Shown piece after piece: positions 1 through 7,767 of a stretch of 10,220 nt of DNA. Positions within the stretch are counted from its first letter, which is position 1, and every line of letters begins with the position of its first letter. Source of the DNA: JACZQZ01 sp046756945 (lineage in GTDB: Bacteria > Pseudomonadota > Alphaproteobacteria > Rhodospirillales > 2-02-FULL-58-16); assembly GCA_046756945.1 (NCBI GenBank), contig JBHHXI010000110.1, forward strand, positions 1 to 10,220. The letters are read 5' to 3'. The translations under genes and the position numbers were made by a program. The notes under the pieces were generated by a model. It did not search any database. It had not been told where the DNA came from and saw only the letters and a list, made by a program, of their open reading frames with translations.

Positions 1-462
1 CTGGAGGGAACCTCGGTCATGACCCTGAACGCGGCCCTCTTCGAAACCGGCCGCCCGGTTCTGGTGGCGCCCCCCAGCGCCCCCGCCGTGCTCGGCCGCA
101 AGGTGGCCATATCCTGGAACGGCAGCGCCCAGGCCGCGCGCGCCGTCGCCGCCGCCCTGCCGTACATCATGCGCTCGGACGGGGTTGTCATTCTGACCGT
201 CGAAAGCGACCGCACGTCCGCCTCGGCCGCCCCGGAGCTGGCGGCCTACCTTGCCTGGCATGGGGTGCGGGCGGAGACGAAATTCTTCTCGCCGACGAAC
301 CGTTCCATCGGAGCGGCCCTGCTCAAGGAGTGCGCCGACGCCGGCGCCGACCTGCTCGTCATGGGGGCCTATACCCACAGCCGCATGCGCCAGTTGATCC
401 TCGGCGGCGTCACCCGGCACGTCCTGGCGGAGGCGACGGTCCCCCTGTTCATGGCCCACTGA
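1..462 (+). CDS. Universal stress protein, C-terminal UspA domain (5'-partial)
   Basis: The frame is open from base 1, and the first ATG (19) lies inside the domain. The true start is therefore probably outside the window and this is the second half of a two-domain (about 280 aa) universal stress protein. The visible part has the UspA order: GRPVLVAPP strand, a strand reading VAISWNGSAQAARAV, the VVILTVE strand, a helix with ELAAYLAWHGV, then DLLVMGAYTHSR and the terminal GGVTRHVLAEATVPLFMAH. UspA proteins are small cytoplasmic alpha/beta proteins linked to stress survival, and many bind ATP through G-x2-G-x9-G(S/T). Here that motif is altered: GAYT replaces GxxG and GG replaces G(S/T), so nucleotide binding is uncertain. 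The gene ends tail-to-tail with the SRAP gene, overlapping it by 14 nt. Confidence 0.9.
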   Translation: MEGTSVMTLNAALFETGRPVLVAPPSAPAVLGRKVAISWNGSAQAARAVAAALPYIMRSDGVVILTVESDRTSASAAPELAAYLAWHGVRAETKFFSPTNRSIGAALLKECADAGADLLVMGAYTHSRMRQLILGGVTRHVLAEATVPLFMAH

Positions 463-1048
463 GGGGGCCGAAAAGGTCCGGCTCCCGCCGGGGCGCCGGC
501 TCCTCGTCGGCCGCCAACGGTCCCTGCGCATAGGGAACGAGCAGCGCACTGACGGCGGTGAAGGGAAGGGCTAAGTCCAGCCACGGCTCCTCCGCCCCGG
601 CATCCAGGATCACCGGCATGCGGTCGTGGATGTGGGCGATGGCCGGGGCCGGGGCGCAGGTGATGATGGTGAAGTGGTCGCCGTCGGTGAGCCCGGCGAA
701 GGCCATCAGTCCGCCCGCCGCGGGCGCGATGCGCATCTTGCGTTTGCGCCGGCCTTCGCTGCGCCACTCGAAATACGCGGTCGCCGGAACCAGACACCGG
801 TTGCCGAGCAGGGGACGGAAGGTCTTTTTGCGCGCCAGGGTCTCGGCGCGGGCGTTGATCAGCGGCTTGCCGTTCCAGGGCGCCGGCAGCCCCCAGACCA
901 GGAGGCGCGCCCGCCCAGCGCCGGCGATCACCAGGGCGCGGTTCGTCGGGCGCAGCTCGGGCGCCGGAGGGACCGGCGGCGGGTCGCCGAGGGCGAAGCG
1001 TTGCGCCAGGTCGCGGGGGCTCGCGTCGATCTCGTAGCGGGAGCACAT
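449..1048 (-). CDS. SRAP-family (YedK/HMCES) abasic-site DNA-protein crosslinking protein
   Basis: The 199-aa product starts MCSRYE. In the SRAP family (E. coli YedK, human HMCES) the initiator Met is removed and Cys2 crosslinks covalently to abasic sites in single-stranded DNA, shielding them during replication. All the expected active-site elements are visible: Cys2, NARAET (Asn65 to Thr70), the FEW motif with Glu94, and IHDRMPVIL with His141. The classic MCGR is MCSR here, and GFYEW is AYFEW; both are conservative. Length is slightly short for the family (about 200-230). The ATG at 1048 is fixed because Cys must be residue 2. No strong Shine-Dalgarno is visible upstream. The gene diverges from the SDR gene across a 115-nt gap that holds no clear promoter to my eye, and its 3' end overlaps the usp stop region. 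Family assignment is very secure; physiological use (SOS or constitutive) cannot be read from the sequence. Confidence 0.95.
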   Translation of the reverse strand: MCSRYEIDASPRDLAQRFALGDPPPVPPAPELRPTNRALVIAGAGRARLLVWGLPAPWNGKPLINARAETLARKKTFRPLLGNRCLVPATAYFEWRSEGRRKRKMRIAPAAGGLMAFAGLTDGDHFTIITCAPAPAIAHIHDRMPVILDAGAEEPWLDLALPFTAVSALLVPYAQGPLAADEEPAPRREPDLFGPLSGP

Positions 1049-1163
1049 GGGCCCATACTATCGAAAACGTGGCCGGTGGCGGGCAACAAAAGAGCGCGCC
1101 ATCGCCGCGCCGGCCCGGCAAACCCACTGCACTTTGCCGTGGCAACCTGCTAACGTTCGGGGC

Positions 1164-1907
1164 ATGGGGGAGGAAGACAGGAAGACGGTCATCGTCACCG
1201 GGGCCAGCCGCGGCATCGGCCATACCACCGCCATGTGCTTCCTGGACCGGGGCTGGCGCATCATCACGTGCTCGCGCGAGGACACGCCGGCCGAGTGCAA
1301 GCGCGATCCCAACTGGACCCTGCACATTCCCACCGACCTGGGCGACGCCGACAGCCTCGCCAACTTTATCGACACGGCCAACGAAACCCTCGGCGAACGG
1401 CCCCTGCACGCGCTCATCAACAACGCCGGCATGTCGCCCAAGACCCCGTACAAGGAGCGTCTGGGGTGCCTGAACGGGGACCTGGACGCCTGGCGCGAGG
1501 TCTTCGAGATCAACTTCTTCGCCACCCTGAAGCTGTCCCGGGGCTTCGCCTCGGCCCTGCACAGGGGCAAGGGGGCGATCGTCAACGTCACCTCCATCGC
1601 CGGGCACGCCATCCATCCCTTTGCCGGGTCGGCCTATTCCATCTCCAAGGCGGCGTTGTCGGCCCTGACCCGGGAACTGGCCAACGAGTTCGCGGCGCTG
1701 GACGTGCGGGTCAACGCCGTCGCCCCGGGGGAGATCGAAACCGATATGGTCCAGCCCGAATACGAGGTGCTGATCCCGCGCATCCCGCTCGCCCGCATGG
1801 GCACGCCGGCGGACGTGGCGAGCACGATCTATTATCTGTGCTCGGACGACGCGGGCTACGTCACGGGCACGGAAATCTGGGTCACCGGCGGCCAGCACCT
1901 GTTTTGA
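1164..1907 (+). CDS. SDR-family NAD(P)-dependent oxidoreductase
   Basis: A 247-aa classical short-chain dehydrogenase/reductase. From the chosen ATG: Rossmann glycine motif TGASRGIG (residues 12-19), NNAG (86-89), catalytic tetrad Asn117 (EINFF), Ser144 (VTSIAG), Tyr158 and Lys162 (YSISK), then the VRVNAVAPGEIETDM segment and the C-terminal VTGTEIWVTGG typical of 3-oxoacyl-ACP-reductase-like members. The frame stays open upstream to 1047, but the ATG at 1164 places the Rossmann motif at residue 12, as in the family. The upstream extension is Arg-rich and has no homology signal. The Shine-Dalgarno is weak (TTCGGGGC). The substrate cannot be determined: FabG-like reductions and sugar, alcohol or steroid dehydrogenases share these motifs. 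The gene is convergent with the ligase gene, 21 nt apart. Confidence 0.93.
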   Translation: MGEEDRKTVIVTGASRGIGHTTAMCFLDRGWRIITCSREDTPAECKRDPNWTLHIPTDLGDADSLANFIDTANETLGERPLHALINNAGMSPKTPYKERLGCLNGDLDAWREVFEINFFATLKLSRGFASALHRGKGAIVNVTSIAGHAIHPFAGSAYSISKAALSALTRELANEFAALDVRVNAVAPGEIETDMVQPEYEVLIPRIPLARMGTPADVASTIYYLCSDDAGYVTGTEIWVTGGQHLF

Positions 1908-1928
1908 TGCGCACTCGCCAGCGGCGGG

Positions 1929-3305
1929 TCAGGACTCCAGTTCGACCCGGAAATCCTCGTACTTGCCGCCCGCCGATCGGGGGATTTCGTCGACGTAGGT
2001 AAAACGGTAGGCGAAGGGATGGCCGAGGCGTTTGTTCAGGGCCTGGCGCAGCCGTTCCTCCTGATCCCCGCTCAGCGTCCCGTCCACCGCAAGCTTGAGC
2101 TCGATCTCGTCCGGGCGGCGCTGGATGAGCTGGACCTGCCTGACCGGCGCAATGGCGAGAAACATCCCGGCGGGAAAGCTCGGCCAAATCCTGTCGCCCG
2201 AGGGCAGGGTGAGGGTATTGCGCTCCCGCCCGACGATCCGCCGCAGCACCGGCAGGCCGCGGCCGCAGGAACAGGGCTCGCCGACCTCGGCGAAATCGCC
2301 GATCTCGTAGCGGATGAGCGGCATGGCGAAGTTGTGCAGCGGGGTGACGACGACGCGGCCCGTCTCGCCCGGCCGGCAGGGGTGTTCCTGGTCGTTGAGG
2401 ACCTCCACCAGGGCGCTCTCCGCCTGCACGTGGTAGTGCTCGTGGTCGGGGCACTGGAGCGCCATGTAGCCCACTTCCTGCGCGCTGTACATGTCGACCA
2501 CGGGAACGTCCCACGCCTCCCGGCAGGCCTCCCGCACCGCCGGCTGCAGCACCTCGGCGAAGGTCTCGATGCCGCGCAGACCGGGCAATGTCATGCCCCG
2601 TTCACGGCAATGCCGCGCCAACTGGAGAAGGTTGGACGGATAGGTCAGCAGGTATTCCGGGTTCTCCCGTTCCAGCCACAGGGCCTGGCTCGCCACCGCG
2701 GTGGTGATGTCGAGGACGGCCGATGGGCCGCTGGCGAACACCGACGCGGTGGCCGGTCCCCAGTACCGCGCGCGGGCGCCTTTCGGATAGGTCGCCTTGC
2801 CGTCGCCGATGGCACGGATCACGGCCAGTTTCCTGGTCATGTCGCGGCGGTGCCACAGGTGGTCGCGCAGGGTGAAGGCGCGCCAGAAGGCCTGTGCGAC
2901 AGCCGTCCCCGTCACCGTGACCGGCCTGCCCGTCGACCCCGATGTGGACAGCGTGTAGGTCTTGCCGTGGGCGGCCGGCACCCGGGTACTGAGCAGCGCC
3001 GTCCCCGCCTCCTGGACCTCGGGGCGCCCGAGCAGGGGGATCCGCGCCCAGGTGTCCGCCGTCAGCCGACGGTCCTCGGCGAACCCCGCTTCGCCGAGCC
3101 GGTCGCGGTAAAAGGGAACGGTCCCGCACGCATGGGACAACAGGGCCCGCAGCTGCCGGAACTGGTGTTGGCGCACCACGTCCGGCGGCCACCACTGGCT
3201 CTGCCGCAACTGGTACTGCAGGGCAAGCATGATGATCCCGGCCCGTCCCGGCAAACCGGGCCAGGTGACCCCCGACACCGAAGACCGGGGCACGAGCACG
3301 TCCAT
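1929..3305 (-). CDS. PaaK/CapK-type adenylate-forming ligase (phenylacetate-CoA ligase-like)
   Basis: A 458-aa member of the ANL superfamily, closest in feel to COG1541 (phenylacetate-CoA ligase / CapK / coenzyme F390 synthetase-like). Visible motifs: P-loop STSGSTGRPV (about 120-129), YSAQEVGY (273-280, the YGxxE position), RYEIGDF (332-338, adenylate-binding Asp), and PRSAGGKYEDF near the C-terminus, where Lys448 is the likely catalytic lysine. A Cys/His set (LQCPDHEHYH and PCSCGRG) resembles the metal-binding cluster of F390-synthetase-like members. The family activates a carboxylate as an acyl-AMP and usually transfers it to CoA; the substrate here is unknown. Start choice: ATG at 3305 with GGA 9 nt upstream. 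A GTG at 3308 is adjacent and in frame, and an internal ATG at 3230 with GGGA upstream would remove 25 residues. The gene stands alone, with no paa neighbours. Confidence 0.88.
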   Translation of the reverse strand: MDVLVPRSSVSGVTWPGLPGRAGIIMLALQYQLRQSQWWPPDVVRQHQFRQLRALLSHACGTVPFYRDRLGEAGFAEDRRLTADTWARIPLLGRPEVQEAGTALLSTRVPAAHGKTYTLSTSGSTGRPVTVTGTAVAQAFWRAFTLRDHLWHRRDMTRKLAVIRAIGDGKATYPKGARARYWGPATASVFASGPSAVLDITTAVASQALWLERENPEYLLTYPSNLLQLARHCRERGMTLPGLRGIETFAEVLQPAVREACREAWDVPVVDMYSAQEVGYMALQCPDHEHYHVQAESALVEVLNDQEHPCRPGETGRVVVTPLHNFAMPLIRYEIGDFAEVGEPCSCGRGLPVLRRIVGRERNTLTLPSGDRIWPSFPAGMFLAIAPVRQVQLIQRRPDEIELKLAVDGTLSGDQEERLRQALNKRLGHPFAYRFTYVDEIPRSAGGKYEDFRVELES

Positions 3306-3482
3306 CACGCTATTTCCAGGGGTGCCATATCAACAAATAATTCATAAATACGTGTTTGATGGGAGAAAGCAGGAATCCATTCCGGCGGACACCGCGCGGG
3401 ATTTCCCGGATCGGGTCGAAGGGTACCTCGGGGGCGGCCGCCGAGTCTCTAGTCCCCTGCTAGATTTTGTGATGGTTCACCG

Positions 3483-3512
3483 TTTACCGGCAAGATGTGC
3501 GTCGTGTATGAT
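3483..3512 (+). promoter_or_regulatory. Candidate sigma70 promoter for the giant coiled-coil gene
   Basis: TTTACC (3483-3488) and TATGAT (3507-3512) are separated by 18 nt, a match of 4/6 and 5/6 to the sigma70 consensus. The predicted start point near 3519 leaves a 5' leader of about 40 nt before the ATG at 3560. The rest of the divergent gap (3306-3482) holds an AT-rich tract at about 3331-3360, presumably upstream DNA or the promoter zone for the leftward ligase gene, but I see no convincing hexamer pair there. Confidence 0.35.
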
Positions 3513-3533
3513 CGCCCGACCCCACATCGGGCG
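3513..3533 (+). other. Perfect 7-bp inverted repeat at the predicted transcription start
   Basis: CGCCCGA (3513-3519) and TCGGGCG (3527-3533) are exact reverse complements with a 7-nt loop. The element starts directly after the candidate -10 box and would span the first transcribed bases. It could be an operator half-site pair or a 5'-end mRNA hairpin. No T tract follows, so it is not an intrinsic terminator. Confidence 0.35.
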
Positions 3534-3559
3534 GCGGTTGACTATCCGGTAGGTTGCCC

Positions 3560-6500
3560 ATGGCCGACAGGCACCCCAGGAAGGCGGACGAGCCCCCCAT
3601 CCAGGTCGCTTACGACGCGGACGCGGAGCGCACCGGCGCGCCGCCGTCGCGCGGGGAAGAAAGCCCCGGCGCCGATCCGCTTGCCGGCGCCGCCGATGGG
3701 GCGCCGTCGGACCTGGGCCAGGGCATCGGCTTCGAGGAGTGGACGCCGCCCATCTATTTGAGGTATCGGCTTCCCATCATCGGCGGCGTGGTTCTCAGCG
3801 CCGCCTGGCTGGCGGCCTCCATCACCTTCATCTCCCAGCACATCGGCTGGCGCGACCTGTTGCTTCTTCTGCCCCACGAAGTGGGCGGCATGGCGGCGGG
3901 GCTGCTGACGCCGCTGGCGCTTCTGTGGATGGTCATCGCCTTTTTCGAGCGGGGCCGGCGGCTCCGTCACGACACCGAGGCGCTGGGCCGGAATCTTCGC
4001 CGGCTGGCCTACCCGTCCGCCGGCGCCCAGACGCGGGTGAACGAGATCAGCGAGGCGCTGCGCCGCCAGGCCCGGGCGCTGACCCAGGCTTCGGAAGAGG
4101 CGGCGGCGCGGGCGGAAGCCGTCAACCAGTTGGTCCGGCGCCGCACCGTGGAGCTGTCGCAGGTGTCCGAGGACGCGGATCTGCGGGCCCAGGCCATTGC
4201 CGAGGTCCTGCGCCGGCAGACCGAGGACCTGCAGGCCGCCGCCGAGACGGCCGCGGCGCGGGCGCGCGACGCGGGGGAGACCCTGAACCGGCATTCGAGC
4301 GCCTTGGTGGTGTCGTCCGATCGCGCCTCGGCCCGGGCCGAGGATCTTAGCCGGACCCTGCGCCGGCGCGGCGAGGAACTGACGCAGACGTCCCAGGAAG
4401 CGGCGGCGCGGACCCGGGAATCCGCCGCGGCCTTCCATAAGCACACCGAGGAGCTGGAACACGCGGCGACCCACTCGTCGGCGCGCATGGACGAGGCCGG
4501 AGAGGCGCTCGGCGAGCGCCTGCAGGACCTTTTCAAGGCCCTGGACGAGGCCGGCGCGGGGGTGCGGAGCGGCGCCGAAATCCTGCACGGCCATTCCCAG
4601 GACCTGTCGCGGCGGTCGGACCGGGTGGCGACCCAGACGGAAATGTTGAGCGAAGCCCTGCACCGGCAGACCGACGAGCTCGCCGACGTGGGCGAACGGG
4701 TGGCGAGCCGGACCTCCGACATCGGGGAACACCTGGCCCAGCAGTCGCGGCTGCTGAACGAGACGTCCGACCACGTCTCGGAGCGGGTCAAGGCGATCGG
4801 CGACGCGCTCAACGACCAGGCGCGGGACCTGGTGTCCACCGCCGACACCGTGTCGTTGCGCGTCAAGGCGAGCGGCGATGCCTTCCGCCAGCAGGCCGCG
4901 GATCTCGGCGACGTGAGCGAGCGCACCGAGGCCCGGACCAGGGCCATCGGCGAGTCCGTGCGGCGGACGTCCCAGGACCTTTCGGTGCTTTCGGACAAGG
5001 TGCTGGGCCAGGTGGAACACGTGGGCGAAGCATTGAAAAGCCGGTCCTCGGACCTGGCCGAAGCATCCGACCAGGCCCTTGCCCGGGTCGGCGACATGGG
5101 CGAGGCGCTGCGGGAGCGGGCCGATGAGATGGCCAAGACCGCGAACCAGAGCCTTTTGAGTATCGGCGCCGTCGGCGAGGGTTTGCGCCAGCGCTCCCAG
5201 GATTTGGCCATCACCTCGGAAAAAGCGGGCGCCCACGTCGGCGCCGTCATCGACGCCCTGCACAGGGGTTCCGAGGGCGTGGCCACCGCCTCGGCGAAGG
5301 GCGTCGCCGGTGTCGCCCAGGCGACGGGGGCGCTGCGCCAGGGCGCGCGCGAGGTCGACGCGGCGGCGGAACGGACCGGCGAGCTTGTCAACGTCGTGCG
5401 CCAGCAGTTAAGCGATGTCACCGATGCCTCGCAAGCCGCGGCAACGCGCCTCGAGGCCCTGGGCGAAGTGGTGCAGGATCGCTCCCGGGAACTGACAGTG
5501 TCTTCGGCCCGCGCCTCCGAGCAGATGGACACCGCCGCAAACACCCTCGGCAAGCAGGCCGACGCCCTGGCCGAGATCTCGGCCAGGTCGGCGAAGCTGA
5601 TGGCCGGCGCCGGGGAGATGCTGCATCGCCACGGCGACGACCTGCGCGCGTCCTCGGACACGGCGGAAGGGCGCCTCCAGGCGGTCGGCGAGGAGATGCA
5701 CCGGCGCGAGAAGGAACTGGTGGCGCTCTCGGACGGGGCGGCGGCCAAGATGCTGGCCGTGGCCGAGATCCTGCAGCGGAACTCGGACGACCTGTCCGCC
5801 GCGGCCGGCCGGGTGGTCGACGACTCCGGGCGGGCGGGCGATGCCCTGCTCGAGCGCTCCCGCGAGGTGGCGGCGGCCTCGGACCGGGCGGCGAAGCTGA
5901 TTTCCCTGGTCACGGACGCCATGCACCGCCAGGCCGACGACCTGACGGCGGTCTCCGAACACGCCGTGCAGCGCGTCGACACGATGGGCGAAACCCTGGA
6001 AGAGCGCTCGCGGAAACTGGGCCGGCTGGCCGACGACACCGCGGGCCGGCTGGCCGAGGCCGGAGAGACATTGCGCGCCCAGACCGCGGACGTGGGCACG
6101 GCTTCCGATCAGGCGGCCGGCCAGATGCAGGAAGTGACCGGGTCCCTGAAAGACGGGACCCGGGCGCTCGGCGAGGCCTCCGAGGCGGCCGCGTCGCACA
6201 TCAAGGCGGCCGGGGAAATCATGCGCGAACACGTGCACGACGCCACCTCCGCCTCGGACCGTGCGGCGTCCCGGCTGGAGGGGATCGCCGGTTCCCTGCG
6301 CGAGCACACCGGCGATCTGGACGCCGCCCTGGAACGGGCCGGAGAGCGGCTCCACGATGTGGGGGGATTGTTGCGCCGGCGCTCCGAGGACCTGCGTTCC
6401 GCCTACGACGAGGCGTCGACCCATCTGAAGGGATTCGGCGATACGCTCCATCGCGAGGCGGCCGGGTTGTCCGAGGTGTCCGGCCAGGCCGCCAGCGAAT

Positions 6501-7732
6501 TGGGCAAGGTGGGCGAAGGCCTGCACGAGCGCGCTCACGAGGTATCGATGGCGGTGGAGCGGGCGGCCAGCCTGGTGACCCTGATGACGGATGCGCTGCA
6601 GCGCCATACCGGGGACCTGACGGCCAGTTCCGAGCGGGCGACGGAACAGGTGGGTTCCATCGGCGATGCCCTGAAGGCGCGCGCCGACGAAGTGGACGAC
6701 GTCTCCCGGCACACCCTGGCCAACCTGAGGCGGGTGGAGCAGGGCCTGAGCGCACGTTCCCAGCAGTTGGCCAACGCCTCGCGGGCCGCCGCCGAGAACG
6801 TGGAAAGTGCCGCCGAATCCCTGGGCCACCGGTCCCGGGAACTGACCGCCGCCGCGGAGACCGCGACCGGCGACCTGGAGCGGGTCGGCGGCTCGCTGAC
6901 GCGGCGTTCCGAGGAAGCGGTGGCGGCGACCGAGCGCAACGCCGCCTTGCTGCGCCAGGTCGCCGATCTGCTGCGGCGCCACGCCGAGGAGGCGGCTGCC
7001 AAGACCGCACAGATCGCGTCCAACATGGACGGTACCCACGAGGCCGTGCGCCGGCAGTTGGAGGGGCTGGCGGCAACCTACAAAAAGGCGGAAACGGGCA
7101 TGGAGATGCTGGGCGAGGCCCTGGCCCGGCAGACCCGGGAGGTGGCGGTCGTCACCAAGCAGGCCGTGACCGACGCCGGCGTCTGGGACGCGGCCCTGCG
7201 CAAACGCCGCCAGGGGCTGAGCGCCACGTCGGACAAGGTGATCGAGCAGGCGCGGACCGTGGCCGAGGCCATGGGCCGCCAGACCACGGACATGCGGGCG
7301 GCCGTGCGCGAGGCCGTCGAGGTCGCGGACTCCCTCAAGGAACAGACGGACAAGGTGGGGATCGAAAGTTTCCTGCGCCGGGCGACCTTCATCTCGGAGC
7401 GCCTGCAGTCCCTCGCCGTGGACATGAACCGGCTGTTGGAAACCACCGTCAGCGAAGACGACTGGCAGCGCTTCAACAGGGGCGAGAAGGGCATCTTCGT
7501 GCGCAAGATGCTGGGCTTCCGGGAGAAGGCCAAGCTTGACGCCATCAAGCAGAAGTACCAGGACGACGACGAATTCAGGCGCTACGTCACCCGCTACCTG
7601 TCCCAGTTCGAAACCCTGCTCAAGGAAGCCACGAAACGCGACCACGACGGGATACTGAACGCCACCTTCATGTCCTCGGACATGGGCAAGGTCTACATGA
7701 TCCTGGCCCGCGCCCTGGGGCGGGATATCTGA
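3560..7732 (+). CDS. Giant membrane-anchored coiled-coil repeat protein (TipN-like architecture)
   Basis: A 1390-aa protein. Residues 1-70 are polar and Pro/Gly-rich, probably disordered. Two hydrophobic helices follow at about 71-92 and 107-129, separated by a short loop, with YLRYR before and RGRRLRH after. By the positive-inside rule both ends face the cytoplasm. Residues 164-1259 are 44 tandem helical units, 43 of exactly 25 residues. Residues 1260-1390 form a distinct C-terminal domain with motifs FLRRATFISERL, DDWQRFNRGEKGIF and SSDMGKVYMILARALG. There is no cysteine anywhere and no proline after residue 152, so an almost unbroken helical rod is expected. The ATG at 3560 has GGTAGG about 6 nt upstream; an in-frame TTG at 3554 is less likely. 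An N-terminal TM hairpin plus a long cytoplasmic coiled coil matches Caulobacter TipN, a polarity landmark, though this protein is longer. That link is inference from architecture and a remembered likeness of the C-terminus, so I give no gene symbol. A general structural or scaffolding role is the safe reading. Confidence 0.93.
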   Translation: MADRHPRKADEPPIQVAYDADAERTGAPPSRGEESPGADPLAGAADGAPSDLGQGIGFEEWTPPIYLRYRLPIIGGVVLSAAWLAASITFISQHIGWRDLLLLLPHEVGGMAAGLLTPLALLWMVIAFFERGRRLRHDTEALGRNLRRLAYPSAGAQTRVNEISEALRRQARALTQASEEAAARAEAVNQLVRRRTVELSQVSEDADLRAQAIAEVLRRQTEDLQAAAETAAARARDAGETLNRHSSALVVSSDRASARAEDLSRTLRRRGEELTQTSQEAAARTRESAAAFHKHTEELEHAATHSSARMDEAGEALGERLQDLFKALDEAGAGVRSGAEILHGHSQDLSRRSDRVATQTEMLSEALHRQTDELADVGERVASRTSDIGEHLAQQSRLLNETSDHVSERVKAIGDALNDQARDLVSTADTVSLRVKASGDAFRQQAADLGDVSERTEARTRAIGESVRRTSQDLSVLSDKVLGQVEHVGEALKSRSSDLAEASDQALARVGDMGEALRERADEMAKTANQSLLSIGAVGEGLRQRSQDLAITSEKAGAHVGAVIDALHRGSEGVATASAKGVAGVAQATGALRQGAREVDAAAERTGELVNVVRQQLSDVTDASQAAATRLEALGEVVQDRSRELTVSSARASEQMDTAANTLGKQADALAEISARSAKLMAGAGEMLHRHGDDLRASSDTAEGRLQAVGEEMHRREKELVALSDGAAAKMLAVAEILQRNSDDLSAAAGRVVDDSGRAGDALLERSREVAAASDRAAKLISLVTDAMHRQADDLTAVSEHAVQRVDTMGETLEERSRKLGRLADDTAGRLAEAGETLRAQTADVGTASDQAAGQMQEVTGSLKDGTRALGEASEAAASHIKAAGEIMREHVHDATSASDRAASRLEGIAGSLREHTGDLDAALERAGERLHDVGGLLRRRSEDLRSAYDEASTHLKGFGDTLHREAAGLSEVSGQAASELGKVGEGLHERAHEVSMAVERAASLVTLMTDALQRHTGDLTASSERATEQVGSIGDALKARADEVDDVSRHTLANLRRVEQGLSARSQQLANASRAAAENVESAAESLGHRSRELTAAAETATGDLERVGGSLTRRSEEAVAATERNAALLRQVADLLRRHAEEAAAKTAQIASNMDGTHEAVRRQLEGLAATYKKAETGMEMLGEALARQTREVAVVTKQAVTDAGVWDAALRKRRQGLSATSDKVIEQARTVAEAMGRQTTDMRAAVREAVEVADSLKEQTDKVGIESFLRRATFISERLQSLAVDMNRLLETTVSEDDWQRFNRGEKGIFVRKMLGFREKAKLDAIKQKYQDDDEFRRYVTRYLSQFETLLKEATKRDHDGILNATFMSSDMGKVYMILARALGRDI
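4049..7336 (+). repeat. Tandem coding repeat: 44 units of 75 bp / 25 aa (one of 63 bp / 21 aa)
   Basis: Parsing the protein from Ser164 gives 44 back-to-back units with approximate consensus G-[ED]-A-L-x-x-[RQ]-[ST]-x-[DE]-L-x-x-[AV]-S-[DE]-x-A-[AS]-x-R-[VL]-x-x-[VAI]. Hydrophobic or small core positions fall at 4, 8, 11, 15, 18, 22 and 25, a 4-3-4-3-4-3-4 spacing. That is two heptads plus one hendecad, 7 helical turns per 25 residues (3.57 residues per turn). Units are well diverged in sequence but keep exact length. Only unit 19 (5399-5461) differs: it lacks positions 5-8 and is 21 residues long. I counted all unit lengths by eye from the translation. Confidence 0.9.
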
Positions 7733-7733
7733 C

Positions 7734-7747
7734 GCCGCGCCTGCGGC
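7734..7747 (+). terminator. Weak stem-loop directly after the giant gene
   Basis: GCCGC and GCGGC pair around a GCCT loop, beginning one base after the TGA stop. No T run follows, so this is at best a weak or Rho-assisted 3' end between the convergent giant gene and the 33-aa gene. Confidence 0.2.
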
Positions 7748-7767
7748 ATCCCCGACATTCCGGGCGG

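Noticed and set aside
369..1898. 509-aa minus-strand frame across usp, SRAP and SDR
   Set aside because: It covers three genes with clear families in other frames, and its translation is Arg/Pro/Gly-rich without motifs.
2019..3347. 442-aa plus-strand frame opposite the ligase gene
   Set aside because: It is a shadow of the ligase, whose motifs and catalytic residues are complete on the minus strand.
3448..3464. TCTAG-N7-CTAGA inverted repeat followed by TTTTG, as a terminator
   Set aside because: The stem is only 5 bp, the T run is short, and no gene is transcribed into it from the left. It may be a minor operator-like element at most.
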